From Brevibacterium senegalense (GTDB taxonomy: Bacteria > Actinomycetota > Actinomycetes > Actinomycetales > Brevibacteriaceae), in contig DYUK01000016.1 in NCBI GenBank assembly GCA_020743695.1, positions 1 through 63,395 of the forward strand: a DNA stretch of 63,395 bases, read 5' to 3'. The translations under genes and the position numbers were made by a program. How positions within the stretch are numbered: the first letter of the stretch is position 1; each line of letters opens with the position of its first letter. Below the pieces are notes generated by a model. The model made no database searches. It saw only the letters and a program-made list of their open reading frames with translations, and was not told the DNA's origin. Below are positions 14,219 through 23,180 of this stretch, piece by piece.

Positions 14219-15427
14219 GTGGACACCGCAGGGATGAGGATCACCGCCGTCGCAGCCACCATGCTGGACGATTTCGAGCCGAGCTCGTGGACGCGTCTGC
14301 CCGATTCCGACACGGACCGGATCCTCATGACCGACGGCGACCGCAGCCTCGTCGTCACGCTCGCAGCGCACGACCGGGCGGCCGCAGCCCATGCCGAGCA
14401 CATCGCCGCGAACACCCTGGCCCCGCTGCTGCCGGCGGATGCGCCCACGATCCCCCGGATCCTCGCCGCACGGACGGTCGACGGCGAGGCCGTGGGCCGG
14501 GACACGGATGTGACGCTCACGATCGCCGACCCGATGCCGGGCGTCCCCCTCTCCACTGCGATGTTCGAGCAGCACCCCGCACTCGTCGAGTCCCTGGCGC
14601 GCACGGTCGCCCTCCTCCACTCCGCGGACCCGGGACCCATCGCGGATGCGGGCCTGACGGTCGAGGAGTCGGCGGAGACCCGCGATCGTCTCCTGGCGGA
14701 TCTGGACTCCGCGGCCGCGACCGGTCGGGTCCCCGCCCTCCTGCTGAGCCGCTGGGAGGCCGCGCTCGAGGAGGTCACCGCGTGGCGCTTCCTCCCCGTC
14801 CCCATCCACGCGAGCCTGGGACCCGACGCCCTGTGGACGATCGACGGGGATGTCGTGGCCGTCTCCGATCTGGCCCGCCTGCGCGTAGGCGATCCCGCCG
14901 CGGACCTGGCCGCGGTGTCCTCGATGCTGACCCCGGAGGACTTCGAGCGCTTCTTCCGCTCGTACCGCGCCCACCGCGACCCGGATGATCCCGGCCTGCG
15001 CCGTCGCGTGGGCTTCCACGCGGAGATCACGGTCCTCGAGTGGCTGCTGGCGGCGGTCGCCGCGCAGGACGATGCCGCGATCGACGACGCCGCGGACCTG
15101 CTGCAGGCCCTCGCGGAGGTCACCGGGGATGCGGAGGACACCGGGGATGCGGATGTCACCGACCGGGACGAGTCCGGTGAACCGGCTGATCCGGACGAGT
15201 CCCAGGAGTCGGCGGCGGAGTCCGCCGCACCCGGGTCGGACGACGCCGAGGCCGCGCGCACCACTCCGTCCACCCGCACCGCCGCGGACCCGGACCCGGA
15301 CGCATTCCGGCCGTCGGCTCGGATCGAGGCCGGTGTGGACGAGGACGGGATCTCGACCGAACGTCTGGACACCTCCGAGCTCCACGCGCTGGACCCCCGT
15401 GAAGGTGACGAGCCCGACCGCGGCTGA
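14219..15427 (+). CDS. Phosphotransferase-like (APH fold) protein with degenerate active site
   Basis: The 402-residue protein has the outline of an aminoglycoside/macrolide phosphotransferase: DPMPGVPLS near residue 108, a helical LARTVALLHS segment, and HASLGPDALWTIDGDVVAVSDLARLRVGDPAADLAAV (about 202-238). In active enzymes the latter region reads HGDLxxxN ... IDW/F; here the catalytic Asp is replaced (HASL) and the second metal Asp is in VSDL, so kinase activity is doubtful. The last 120 residues are acidic and low-complexity. The GTG at 14219 is chosen because TAGGTT (14207-14212) ends 6 nt before it, a leaderless arrangement; ATG 14234 is possible. It is divergent from nudC and occupies the place of Rv3200c-like genes between nudC and adnB. 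Function unknown. Confidence 0.7.
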   Translation: MDTAGMRITAVAATMLDDFEPSSWTRLPDSDTDRILMTDGDRSLVVTLAAHDRAAAAHAEHIAANTLAPLLPADAPTIPRILAARTVDGEAVGRDTDVTLTIADPMPGVPLSTAMFEQHPALVESLARTVALLHSADPGPIADAGLTVEESAETRDRLLADLDSAAATGRVPALLLSRWEAALEEVTAWRFLPVPIHASLGPDALWTIDGDVVAVSDLARLRVGDPAADLAAVSSMLTPEDFERFFRSYRAHRDPDDPGLRRRVGFHAEITVLEWLLAAVAAQDDAAIDDAADLLQALAEVTGDAEDTGDADVTDRDESGEPADPDESQESAAESAAPGSDDAEAARTTPSTRTAADPDPDAFRPSARIEAGVDEDGISTERLDTSELHALDPREGDEPDRG

Positions 15428-15471
15428 CTCAGCCCGCCATCGTCCGGCTCACTCAGACCGCCGTCGTCTGG
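15427..15471. repeat. Tandem duplication spanning the facing stop codons
   Basis: A 21-bp unit at 15427-15447 is repeated at 15451-15471 with three differences (24-bp period). The second copy contains the adnB stop codon and the first an in-frame echo of it 24 bp downstream on the minus strand; the first also begins at the last base of the phosphotransferase-like gene's stop. Confidence 0.7.
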
Positions 15472-18400
15472 GTCGACGCGAGCCAGTCGACGATCGCCGT
15501 TTCATCGGGCAGTTCCTCCGGTCGCCAGACGTCGTCCGACCCCACGAAGAAGAACTCGGCCTCGATGCGCGGTGCACGCGCATACTGCGGCATCTTGGCG
15601 ATCGCCAGGCGGTACATCGCCAGCTGGACCGCCATCGCGTCGAGACGCTCGCGGTCCTGGGGCAGCCGTCCCGTCTTCCAGTCGACGACCAGCAGCCCTC
15701 CGTCCGCCTCCTGGAAGACCGCATCGATCTTGCCCGGCACGTGCACCGCGGTGCCCGACCGGTCGGGGGTCGACTCCCCCACCTCCAGCACCAGTTCGAA
15801 CGACAGCTCGACGGCTGCGGGTGACTGCAGGGCGTAGCGGGAGTCCAGGAACGTCCGCTGGAGCTCCTCCATCCGCTGGGCCAGCGCTGCGCCCCCACGG
15901 AATCCGGACGTCTCCGGTTCGACGTCCAGCAGTGCCGACTGACCGTAGTGCTGCTCGACCCAGGCGTGGAATGCGGTGCCCAGATCCGCGGCGGTGCTGG
16001 GCGGCTGGGGCATGGGTCGCCGCAGTCCGCTCCACCAGTCGTCGGCATCTGCGCGCAGTCCCACGAGGGACGTCGCAGAGAGTCTGCCGGGCAGTCGCCG
16101 GTCCTCGAGTCCTCCCGTCGTCGCCTCCGTCAGATGCAGGGCTCGCCGTGCCAGCGCGCTCACCGTGGGATCCGCGGCCGTGGCGGCGATGTCCTCCAGG
16201 CGGGGCTCCGCGCGCAGCTGATCGGTGACCGCCCGGATGAGCTCCGCGCGGCGGCTCACCACCTGCTCCGGATCGACGACCGGCCACTGGGCCTGGTCCT
16301 GACGACTCGTGTCCAGTTCCTCAACCTGGGGCAGCTCCGGCAGCTCGATGCCCCGCTGCTGGGCAACCTCGATGAGGAACGGTCCCGTCGTGACCGGCTT
16401 CTTCCGTGTGTGGGTGAACCGGGAGGCGGAGACGAAGAGGTGCGAGCGCGCCCGGGTCAGCGCGACGTAGGCCAGGCGGCGCTCCGCGTCGAGGTGGTGG
16501 CGATCCAGCGCGGTCGCCAGCGGGCCACCCGTCTTCACGCGGTCGTCGAAGTCCTTGGGCCCCTCGAGGTCCATGTCGCGCAGGTCGTAGGCGGGCAGCC
16601 CGGACCGATCGCCGCGCAGCGCGTGGGGCAGTCCACCCTGAGCCAGCCACCCCTCACCGGGCGTGCGCTTGCTGGGCAGGCCCTCGTCGTGGAGGAACGG
16701 CACGGCGACGGCGTCGAACTCGAGCCCCTTGGACGCGTGGACGGTCATGATCGTGACGGCGCCCGGGACCGGATCGACCGGCACGTCGTCGATCTCTGCG
16801 GATTCCTCCAGCAGGCGGGCCCACCGCAGGAACTCCCGCGGTCCGTCCGCGGGCGCCTCTCCGGCGAAGCGGGCGACCAGCGACAGGAGACTGTCGAGTG
16901 CACGGGTGTGGATGTCCGCGTACGCGGGCGCCAGCGCCGCGACCTCCGTGTCGATCCCGGCTTCACGGATGACGGCCCGGACCAGGCCCGGCAGGGTGAG
17001 GGTGCCGCTGCGGAGCCTGCGCAGCGTTCGGGCGAGCAGTGCGAGCCTGCGCCGCCCCTCATCGGTGAGGGATGCGAGTGCCTCCGTCTGCTCCGGTATC
17101 GCAGCGGCGGGCGTCCCCGCGGGGACGTCACCGGTCCGTTGTGCTGTGGTCGACTGCCTGCCGTCGTCCGACCTCCGCGCACCGCGCGACTGCTCGAGTG
17201 TCAGCAGTTCATCCAGTCCCTCGACGATGCCGATCCGCTCCTCGCGGAACCCGTCCGGCTCCTGCGCGTCCGGCAGACGGATCGAGCTGGCACGCACGAA
17301 TGCGGAGAAAGCGGTGAGGTCCGCCGCTCCCAGGCGGATGGTGCGTCCCGACAGCAGGCGCATGAGGACATCGCCCGCGTCCGGATCCTCCAGCACCTCG
17401 AGGATCGCCAGCGCATCTGCGACGAACGGATCGTCCAGCAGTCCGTGCGACCCGGCGACCTCGACGGGCAGGTCCGCGTCCTGGAGTGCCGCGGCGATCG
17501 GCCCGAACCCGGATCGCGCCCGGCACAGCACCGCGAACGTGGGCAGCGGGGACGGGCGGGGCGGTCTCTGTCCCGAGGCCCGGGCGGCCTCCCGCTTCTC
17601 CTCCTCCTTCCGACTGTGCCGGTCGAACAGATCGTCTCGCGCACGGAGCATCCAGGCGACCAGCTCCGGCAGCTGCGCGGGTTCCTCCGGGTGGGCGGGG
17701 TCCGGCAGTGCGCTGTGGGTGAGCGACACGGCGACGGCACCCTCCGGGGCTCCGGGGCGGGCTCGAAGTCCCACACGTTCGTCGACGGTGGGCAATCCGC
17801 GGGCGATGCAGTTCGCCGCGTCGAGGACCGCTGCGTCGTTGCGCCAGGAGATGGTGAGGCCGAACTTCCGGGCGGCCTCGTCGTGCGGCCCGCGGAACGC
17901 TGCGGGGAACGACTCGATGTTGTCCGCACTGGCGCCGCGCCAGCCGTAGATGGCCTGGCGCGGGTCGCCCACCGCCATGACCGCATGCCGACCGAAGATC
18001 TGCTGGAGCATGAGGAACTGCGCGTAGGAGGTGTCCTGGAACTCGTCCAGGAGGACGACGTCCCAGCGCGCCCGCTCCGCCTGGAGCGCGGCGGGACTGG
18101 TCTCCATGATCCGGTGGGCGAGCGCCACCTGATCGGAGAACTCGACTCCGCCGCGCTCCGCCTTCGCCTCCGCGTACTGCCGTGCCAGCCCCACCAGGCG
18201 GCGCTTGGCCAGCAGCCGGTCGGCGACAGGGTCGTGCTCCTCGAGGAGCGGGCGGATCTGCGGGCGCAGGGCGGTGCGCCCCGCGCGGTCAGCCGCGTCG
18301 TACTCGTCCGCCAGGGAGCGCAGCTGCTCGACGACCATCGTCTTGAACGCCTTGTCGGCAAATGCGCCGGACCGCTTGCGGACCAGGGTCTGCGCGAGCC

Positions 18401-19031
18401 CACGCACGTAGGTCCCTGTGCAGAGCGCATCGAGGCATTCGTCCAGGTGCGATTCGACCTGCTCGAACGAGACGAGATGGTCCCCCATCTCCGACAGGAG
18501 TCCCGACACCCACGACGCCATCGTCGACCGGCTCTTGTCGAGGACCTCGTCCGGTGCCGCGCTGTCGAGGATGCGCTCGATGAGCTGGGCGCGGGCGGCC
18601 GCATCGAGGACCTCCTCGCTGCCCTCCAGCCCGATCCCGATCCCGTGGTCGCCCACCAGCGCCGCGGCGTACGAGTTGTACGTCGAAACGGTGGGCAGGT
18701 CGAGGCCGGGCAGGCCCTCCTCGCGGACTTGCGCGCTGCCCTCCGGGGTGCGTCGGTAGCGCCCCAGGTAGTCGCGCACACGGCTGTTGAGCTCTCCCAC
18801 CGCCTTGCGGGTGAAGGTGAGGCCCAGGATGCGGTCGGCATCCACCAGACCGTTGGCCACGAGCCAGACGACGCGCAGCGAGATGACCGCGGTCTTGCCG
18901 GAACCGGCACCCGCGATGACGGCTGCGGACCGATCGTGTGGACTCTCGATGATCCGCACCTGTTCCTCCGTGGGCGGATCGACCCCCAGCAGGGTCGCGA
19001 GGTCCAGGGCACTCAGATGCGGGGCGGTCAC
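15453..19031 (-). CDS. adnB: AdnB, helicase-nuclease subunit of the AdnAB end-resection complex
   Basis: The 1192-residue protein joins a UvrD-like motor to a C-terminal RecB-type nuclease. Motor motifs are intact: Walker A AGAGSGKT (40-47), motif II VVLLDEFQDTSYAQF, GWRGASADN, motif V VHASKGLEFDAVAVP and motif VI YVALTRARSHLFVS. The nuclease part shows LGTAFHAWVEQHYG, KIDAVF and the catalytic VVDWKTGRLP. With AdnA it should resect double-strand breaks as in mycobacteria. I place the start at GTG 19031, whose bases overlap the adnA stop (GTGA, 19031-19028) and which has AGGAG 8 nt upstream, rather than the ATG 42 nt earlier. The 3' end carries a tandem duplication of the stop codon region. 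Confidence 0.94.
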   Translation of the reverse strand: MTAPHLSALDLATLLGVDPPTEEQVRIIESPHDRSAAVIAGAGSGKTAVISLRVVWLVANGLVDADRILGLTFTRKAVGELNSRVRDYLGRYRRTPEGSAQVREEGLPGLDLPTVSTYNSYAAALVGDHGIGIGLEGSEEVLDAAARAQLIERILDSAAPDEVLDKSRSTMASWVSGLLSEMGDHLVSFEQVESHLDECLDALCTGTYVRGLAQTLVRKRSGAFADKAFKTMVVEQLRSLADEYDAADRAGRTALRPQIRPLLEEHDPVADRLLAKRRLVGLARQYAEAKAERGGVEFSDQVALAHRIMETSPAALQAERARWDVVLLDEFQDTSYAQFLMLQQIFGRHAVMAVGDPRQAIYGWRGASADNIESFPAAFRGPHDEAARKFGLTISWRNDAAVLDAANCIARGLPTVDERVGLRARPGAPEGAVAVSLTHSALPDPAHPEEPAQLPELVAWMLRARDDLFDRHSRKEEEKREAARASGQRPPRPSPLPTFAVLCRARSGFGPIAAALQDADLPVEVAGSHGLLDDPFVADALAILEVLEDPDAGDVLMRLLSGRTIRLGAADLTAFSAFVRASSIRLPDAQEPDGFREERIGIVEGLDELLTLEQSRGARRSDDGRQSTTAQRTGDVPAGTPAAAIPEQTEALASLTDEGRRRLALLARTLRRLRSGTLTLPGLVRAVIREAGIDTEVAALAPAYADIHTRALDSLLSLVARFAGEAPADGPREFLRWARLLEESAEIDDVPVDPVPGAVTIMTVHASKGLEFDAVAVPFLHDEGLPSKRTPGEGWLAQGGLPHALRGDRSGLPAYDLRDMDLEGPKDFDDRVKTGGPLATALDRHHLDAERRLAYVALTRARSHLFVSASRFTHTRKKPVTTGPFLIEVAQQRGIELPELPQVEELDTSRQDQAQWPVVDPEQVVSRRAELIRAVTDQLRAEPRLEDIAATAADPTVSALARRALHLTEATTGGLEDRRLPGRLSATSLVGLRADADDWWSGLRRPMPQPPSTAADLGTAFHAWVEQHYGQSALLDVEPETSGFRGGAALAQRMEELQRTFLDSRYALQSPAAVELSFELVLEVGESTPDRSGTAVHVPGKIDAVFQEADGGLLVVDWKTGRLPQDRERLDAMAVQLAMYRLAIAKMPQYARAPRIEAEFFFVGSDDVWRPEELPDETAIVDWLASTQTTAV

Positions 19032-22000
19032 AGCGAAGCTCCTTCCGGTGCCACCGCGGCGACGGCGGGACACGAGGCGCGAACAGGGCAGAACGTGCAG
19101 TGCGGGCCTGTGACCGCGGTGAACGCGGACTGTCGCATGCCCTGGGCGGTCGTCTCCACCAGCTCTGCGGCCAGGCGGTGCGCCGGGTCGCCGGCCTCCA
19201 TCGCCGGCTGCTGCCGGAGGTAGCCCGGGACCCCGCTGCGCACCTGGGTCGACCCGCGCAGCTTGACGATCTGAGCACCCGCAGACGACAGCGGCGGCAG
19301 CGCGTCGTCAGGGTCCTCCGTCAGGAGCCGGCCGTCCGTGACCGCCAGCTGGTAGACGAGCAGCTGCGGGTCCTCGGCGATCTCCGCGGCACTGGGCACA
19401 TTCTTGCCGGTCTTGAAGTCGACGGTCCGGGCCGTGTCGCCCAGCACCTCCAGTCGGTCGATGCGACCCGTGACGGTCCAGGGTCCACCCGGGGACCCCG
19501 GCGGTGACGACGCGCGCACGCGGACCTCCCGCAGGACCCGGGTGTCGTGGCCAGCCGCGGCCAGGGCGTCGAGTTCATCCCGACTGCTGGCGAGGTAGGC
19601 GCAGAGCGTGTCGATCATGCCTTCGACGTCCCGCAGCAGCGCCTCCCTCTCCCAGGCGGACGGCACCTGCTCCAGATCGAACGTGTCGAGGAACTCCTGC
19701 ATCATCGCCGCGCGGTCGGGGGCCGTGTGGTGCTCTGCGATCGCATGGACGGCGGTGCCCATCGTCGCCGCGGTGGTGTCGCCGCGGCCACCGCCGGCGT
19801 CGACGAGGAACCACTGGAGCGGGCAGGTCGCGAACCGCTCGACCTGCGAGGGACGGATGCGGACCGGCTCGTCCGCGGCGTGGGCCGGCGCGTCGGAGGA
19901 GACCTGGAACCAGGTGCTCCACGTGCGCGGATGGGCCTCACGCAGACCCATCGCCGCCAGTGCCGCGACGAGACGGGCCCAGTCCGCGGGGTCCTCCGCC
20001 TCGAGCAGCCGCCGCCGGGCCAGTCCCACGATGTCACGCAGACGGGCCGGCAGCTCCCCGTCCGGTCCCTCCGCGGTCGGCACGTCGATCCCCGCCTGCG
20101 CGTCCGCAGCCTGTGCGTGCGGGTCCTCGTGCTGCGCTGCGGAGGCCACGGTGTCGAAGTCACGGCACAGGTGGTGCAGGGCACTGGGGCTGGAATCCCC
20201 GTCGTCGACCGCGCAGACGACCAGTTCGTCGCGCGCCCGGCTGGCGGCGGCCAGGAACAGGCTCGCCTCGTCGCGGATCGTGCGCCGCCGTCTGCGCCGG
20301 GTGTCCTCACCCGCGGCGTCGACGGTCGCGGCGGCCTGCGGGTCCAGCAGCTCCGTCAGGAGCTCGTCAGGGTGGAAGGCGTTGCGGCGGATGCGGGGGT
20401 TGGGCCAGCGGCCCTCGTCCACGTCGACGACAATGACGCGGGAGAAGTCGCGATGCGCGGTCCCGGCCGGGGAGTCGACGGTGACGAGCGGCAGCGAGTC
20501 CCGCACTCCCAGAGAGTCCTGCGCATACACCTGGTCGAGGACGCGCTGGGCGAACGCGGATGCGCTCAGCCCCTGCGATTCCTCCGTCTTCATCGCCAGG
20601 GCGAAGAGGCGCACGACCGCGTCGAGCCTCTCCCGCAGCGGCGAGCGCGGGTCCCGCAGGACGTCGTCGCGCCACGCGGTCGCGACCCCCGTCGCTTCCC
20701 AGAGCGTCCACAGCGCGCCATGCGCACTGTCCTCCCGCAGGGAAGCCCCGTGCTCCAGCAGGGTGGCGGCACGGGCCAGCGGTGCGGGAAGGTCCTGCAC
20801 CGCCGCCCTCTCGATCCACGCGACCAGCGGATCCGCGGCCGGGCCGTCCACGGCGGCGGTTGCGGCGGCGGATGTGTCGGCGGATCCGTGACCCGCGGCC
20901 GGTCCGTCCTGCGCTTCGGCCTGCAGCGCCTCCGCGCGCAGGGCCTGCCGCTCGAGTCCGCGCAGCGCCAGGGCATCGACATCGCCGTACACGCCGGTGA
21001 GCAGGTCCCGCAGCAGTGCGGAGCGCAGGTCGGGGTCGTCCAGGTCCCCCGTCAGGAGGGTGAGGAGGGGCAGCGTGGCCGGGTCCGCGGACAGGGGCAG
21101 GTCCGTCGATTCGACCGGCAGTCCCAGCGCGCCCAGTTCCGCGCGCAGCGCGACCGCGGTGCCGCTGGTCCGGGCGATGACCGCGATGTCGTCGAACGCG
21201 ACTCCCTCATCGTGGTACCAGCCGCGCACGATCGAGGCGACGTGCCGTGACCGGTCCGCGGCCGATCGGTGCGTGAGCACGCGGACACGGGAACCGGTCT
21301 CCCGGTCGTGGCCCAGCGTCGCGTCATCGTGGCGCGGACCCTCGTCGTCGTGGCTCGCTGCCGCGTCATTGTCACCCAGCGCAGCGTCGTCGCGGCGCGG
21401 TATGTGCCCCAGCTCCAGGTGGGCGGAGATCCTGCGCGAGAGCGCGAGTGACAGGTCCCGCGCCGCACCGGTCCCCCGCGCCTGATCGGAGCGGGCCGGC
21501 AGCACGAGGAGTCCCGTGCCAGCCTGGGAGGTGCGGACGGATGCCGCCCAGTCCGCGACGAGGCCGCCCCCGGCCCCGCGGAATCCCTGCGTGGACGAGT
21601 CCGGGCTGCCGAAGACCGCGACCCCGCAGCCCAGCGACCGGAAACCCTCCAGCAGTCCCAGCGCAGCGTCCGAGACGTCCTGCGCAGCATCCACCAGCAC
21701 GCACCGGGGCACCGGGTCCGGGGCGAACGACCAGGGGCGCCCGGCCACCGTGCCCGTCGCCCGCTCGTCCCGGATGAGGTCCAGCGCCGCATCGAGGACA
21801 CCTGACGTGTCGATGCCGCCGTAGCCGGCGAAGGACCGCGTCACATCCCGATAGTCCTGCAGGATGCGGGCGAGCGCCGCCCACTCCGGCCGGCCCGCCC
21901 GTGTCGCCGCCGCGTCGATGTCCGTGGGCTCCGCGCCCCGTTCCAGCACCCGGTCGAGGGCATCGCGCAGCTGATCGCGGAACGCGACGGTCCCGGTCAT

Positions 22001-22489
22001 CGCCGGAGTGAATGACTCCGGCCACCCGGGGTCCGGTGCCCGTCCCGTCGCGTACCCCTCCAGCAGGGAGGCGAGCACCGCGTCCTGGTCCGCGCCGGAC
22101 AGGAAGCGCAGGGGCTCGCCCAGCCGCACGGCGCTGTCCGCCGCGACGAGGCCGAAGGCGAACGACTGGACGCTGCGGGCGCCGGCCCCGCCCACGCGCA
22201 CGGCGCTGCTGCCGGCGGAGAGCCGGTCGCGCAGCACGTCCGCATGCGCACGTGTGGGCGTGAGGACGAGCACGTCGGAGGGCGCGAGTCCGTGCGTCGT
22301 CAGCAGTCTCCCCTGCGCCTCGACGAGCGAGCGGGTGAGACCGGCGCCCGGCGCGGCCACGACCGAGACAGCCCGGCCTTCCGCCAGCAGGCGCGCCGTC
22401 TCCTGCGCGACAGCCCCTTGTGCCTCCGCAGTCTGTGGGACGGCGTCCTGTGCGTCTCCCTGTGCCCCCGCATCCGCTCCGCCGGTCAT
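19028..22489 (-). CDS. adnA: AdnA, nuclease subunit of AdnAB with a degenerate motor
   Basis: The 1153-residue protein has a UvrD-like N-terminal motor region and a C-terminal RecB/AddB-type nuclease. The nuclease looks active: PSQVERFATCPLQWF, HAIAEHH, TVDFKTGKNVPSAAE and a Cys set HCTFCPVRASCPAV (CxxC-x5-C plus the Cys in ATCPLQ), the arrangement that binds an iron-sulfur cluster in AddB and AdnA. The motor does not: Walker A reads AAPGAGLT (45-52), with Leu51 in place of the essential Lys, and motif II reads VDAAQD (266-271) with Ala in place of Glu. ATG 22489 is chosen because AAGGGAG lies 8 nt upstream; ATGs at 22519 and 22552 are alternatives. Two acidic or Ala-rich inserts occur (about residues 370-410 and 530-560). 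It is coupled to adnB. Confidence 0.92.
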   Translation of the reverse strand: MTGGADAGAQGDAQDAVPQTAEAQGAVAQETARLLAEGRAVSVVAAPGAGLTRSLVEAQGRLLTTHGLAPSDVLVLTPTRAHADVLRDRLSAGSSAVRVGGAGARSVQSFAFGLVAADSAVRLGEPLRFLSGADQDAVLASLLEGYATGRAPDPGWPESFTPAMTGTVAFRDQLRDALDRVLERGAEPTDIDAAATRAGRPEWAALARILQDYRDVTRSFAGYGGIDTSGVLDAALDLIRDERATGTVAGRPWSFAPDPVPRCVLVDAAQDVSDAALGLLEGFRSLGCGVAVFGSPDSSTQGFRGAGGGLVADWAASVRTSQAGTGLLVLPARSDQARGTGAARDLSLALSRRISAHLELGHIPRRDDAALGDNDAAASHDDEGPRHDDATLGHDRETGSRVRVLTHRSAADRSRHVASIVRGWYHDEGVAFDDIAVIARTSGTAVALRAELGALGLPVESTDLPLSADPATLPLLTLLTGDLDDPDLRSALLRDLLTGVYGDVDALALRGLERQALRAEALQAEAQDGPAAGHGSADTSAAATAAVDGPAADPLVAWIERAAVQDLPAPLARAATLLEHGASLREDSAHGALWTLWEATGVATAWRDDVLRDPRSPLRERLDAVVRLFALAMKTEESQGLSASAFAQRVLDQVYAQDSLGVRDSLPLVTVDSPAGTAHRDFSRVIVVDVDEGRWPNPRIRRNAFHPDELLTELLDPQAAATVDAAGEDTRRRRRRTIRDEASLFLAAASRARDELVVCAVDDGDSSPSALHHLCRDFDTVASAAQHEDPHAQAADAQAGIDVPTAEGPDGELPARLRDIVGLARRRLLEAEDPADWARLVAALAAMGLREAHPRTWSTWFQVSSDAPAHAADEPVRIRPSQVERFATCPLQWFLVDAGGGRGDTTAATMGTAVHAIAEHHTAPDRAAMMQEFLDTFDLEQVPSAWEREALLRDVEGMIDTLCAYLASSRDELDALAAAGHDTRVLREVRVRASSPPGSPGGPWTVTGRIDRLEVLGDTARTVDFKTGKNVPSAAEIAEDPQLLVYQLAVTDGRLLTEDPDDALPPLSSAGAQIVKLRGSTQVRSGVPGYLRQQPAMEAGDPAHRLAAELVETTAQGMRQSAFTAVTGPHCTFCPVRASCPAVAAVAPEGASL

Positions 22490-22650
22490 CCGGTTCTCCC
22501 TTCGCCACACGTCGCCGCTCATCGCCACTGCCCCGCCGTCCCGTCTTCCCACATTCGATCACGGGGCACGGACACAGTCACGATTCGCGCCCGCGCGGTC
22601 CGGGACTAGGCTGAGACCGACCTGCCCCGACTCGCGCTCAGGAGTGCACT

Positions 22651-22875
22651 ATGGAGATCAAGATCGGCATGCGCCAGACCAACCGGGAGATCGTGCTCGA
22701 GTCCGAGCAGACCCGGGACGACATCACCGCCGCCGTGTCGAAGGCACTGGGCGACGGCGCCGCGCTCACCCTCGACGACGAGAAGGGCCGTCGGGTCATC
22801 GTGCCCGTCGACGCGCTCGCATACGTCGAGGTGGGCGAGGAGACCGTCCGCCGCGTGGGCTTCGGCATCGCCTGA
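22651..22875 (+). CDS. DUF3107 family protein
   Basis: This 74-residue protein is a complete DUF3107 member: MEIKIGMRQTNREIVLESEQ at the start, a central TLDDEKGRRVIVPVDALAYVEVG and the C-terminal RRVGFG. The family is short, actinobacterial and ATP-binding-like in some descriptions, but its function is not established. It sits between adnA and a DEAD-box helicase, as in Mycobacterium (near Rv3208A and Rv3211). AGGAG precedes the ATG by 8 nt. A TAGGCT hexamer at 22608-22613 is a likely -10, giving a leader of roughly 30 nt, so unlike several neighbours this gene uses a normal ribosome binding site. It is divergent from adnA. Confidence 0.93.
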   Translation: MEIKIGMRQTNREIVLESEQTRDDITAAVSKALGDGAALTLDDEKGRRVIVPVDALAYVEVGEETVRRVGFGIA

Positions 22876-22890
22876 CCCACCGCCGGGAAT

Positions 22891-22944
22891 CGGGCACTGC
22901 CGCCGCGTGCGTGTATCATCGTCACCAGGCTGCGGCAGTGCCCG
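22891..22944. promoter_or_regulatory. Inverted repeat in the 305-bp gap before the DEAD-box helicase
   Basis: The gap 22876-23180 has no supported gene. A 13-bp arm CGGGCACTGCCGC (22891-22903) is repeated perfectly inverted at 22932-22944, with a 28-bp loop that contains TATCAT (22914-22919), a plausible -10. It could terminate the DUF3107 transcript or control the helicase promoter. From TATCAT to the helicase start is about 260 nt, a long leader typical of cold-regulated RNA helicases. Confidence 0.5.
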
Positions 22945-23180
22945 CACGGTTCCTTCCGCCCGGACACGCTTCCGGGTCAGGCCCCTCCCTCCCGATCGGT
23001 CCGTCCGGTCGTGGGAACGGATGAGCGGCCCGTGTGCGGTCGACTGCGGCCCCGAGCAGCGCTTGTGAGCGCCGCTCTCCCGCCCACGAGCGCGACCCGA
23101 TCCAGTACTGAGACCTTCGGGCACGCCGGTGGCGCACATGATTCGGAGGTGCTCTTCACGGGGCGCCGTGAGGAGAACCA

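Noticed and set aside
13141-15372. Single 743-codon NudC-containing protein
   Set aside because: The N-terminal 400 residues of that frame are antisense to the phosphotransferase-like gene; a promoter and start for nudC lie at 14139-14152.
15948-19223. Plus-strand open frame of 1091 codons opposite adnB
   Set aside because: Shadow of a real helicase-nuclease gene; composition only.
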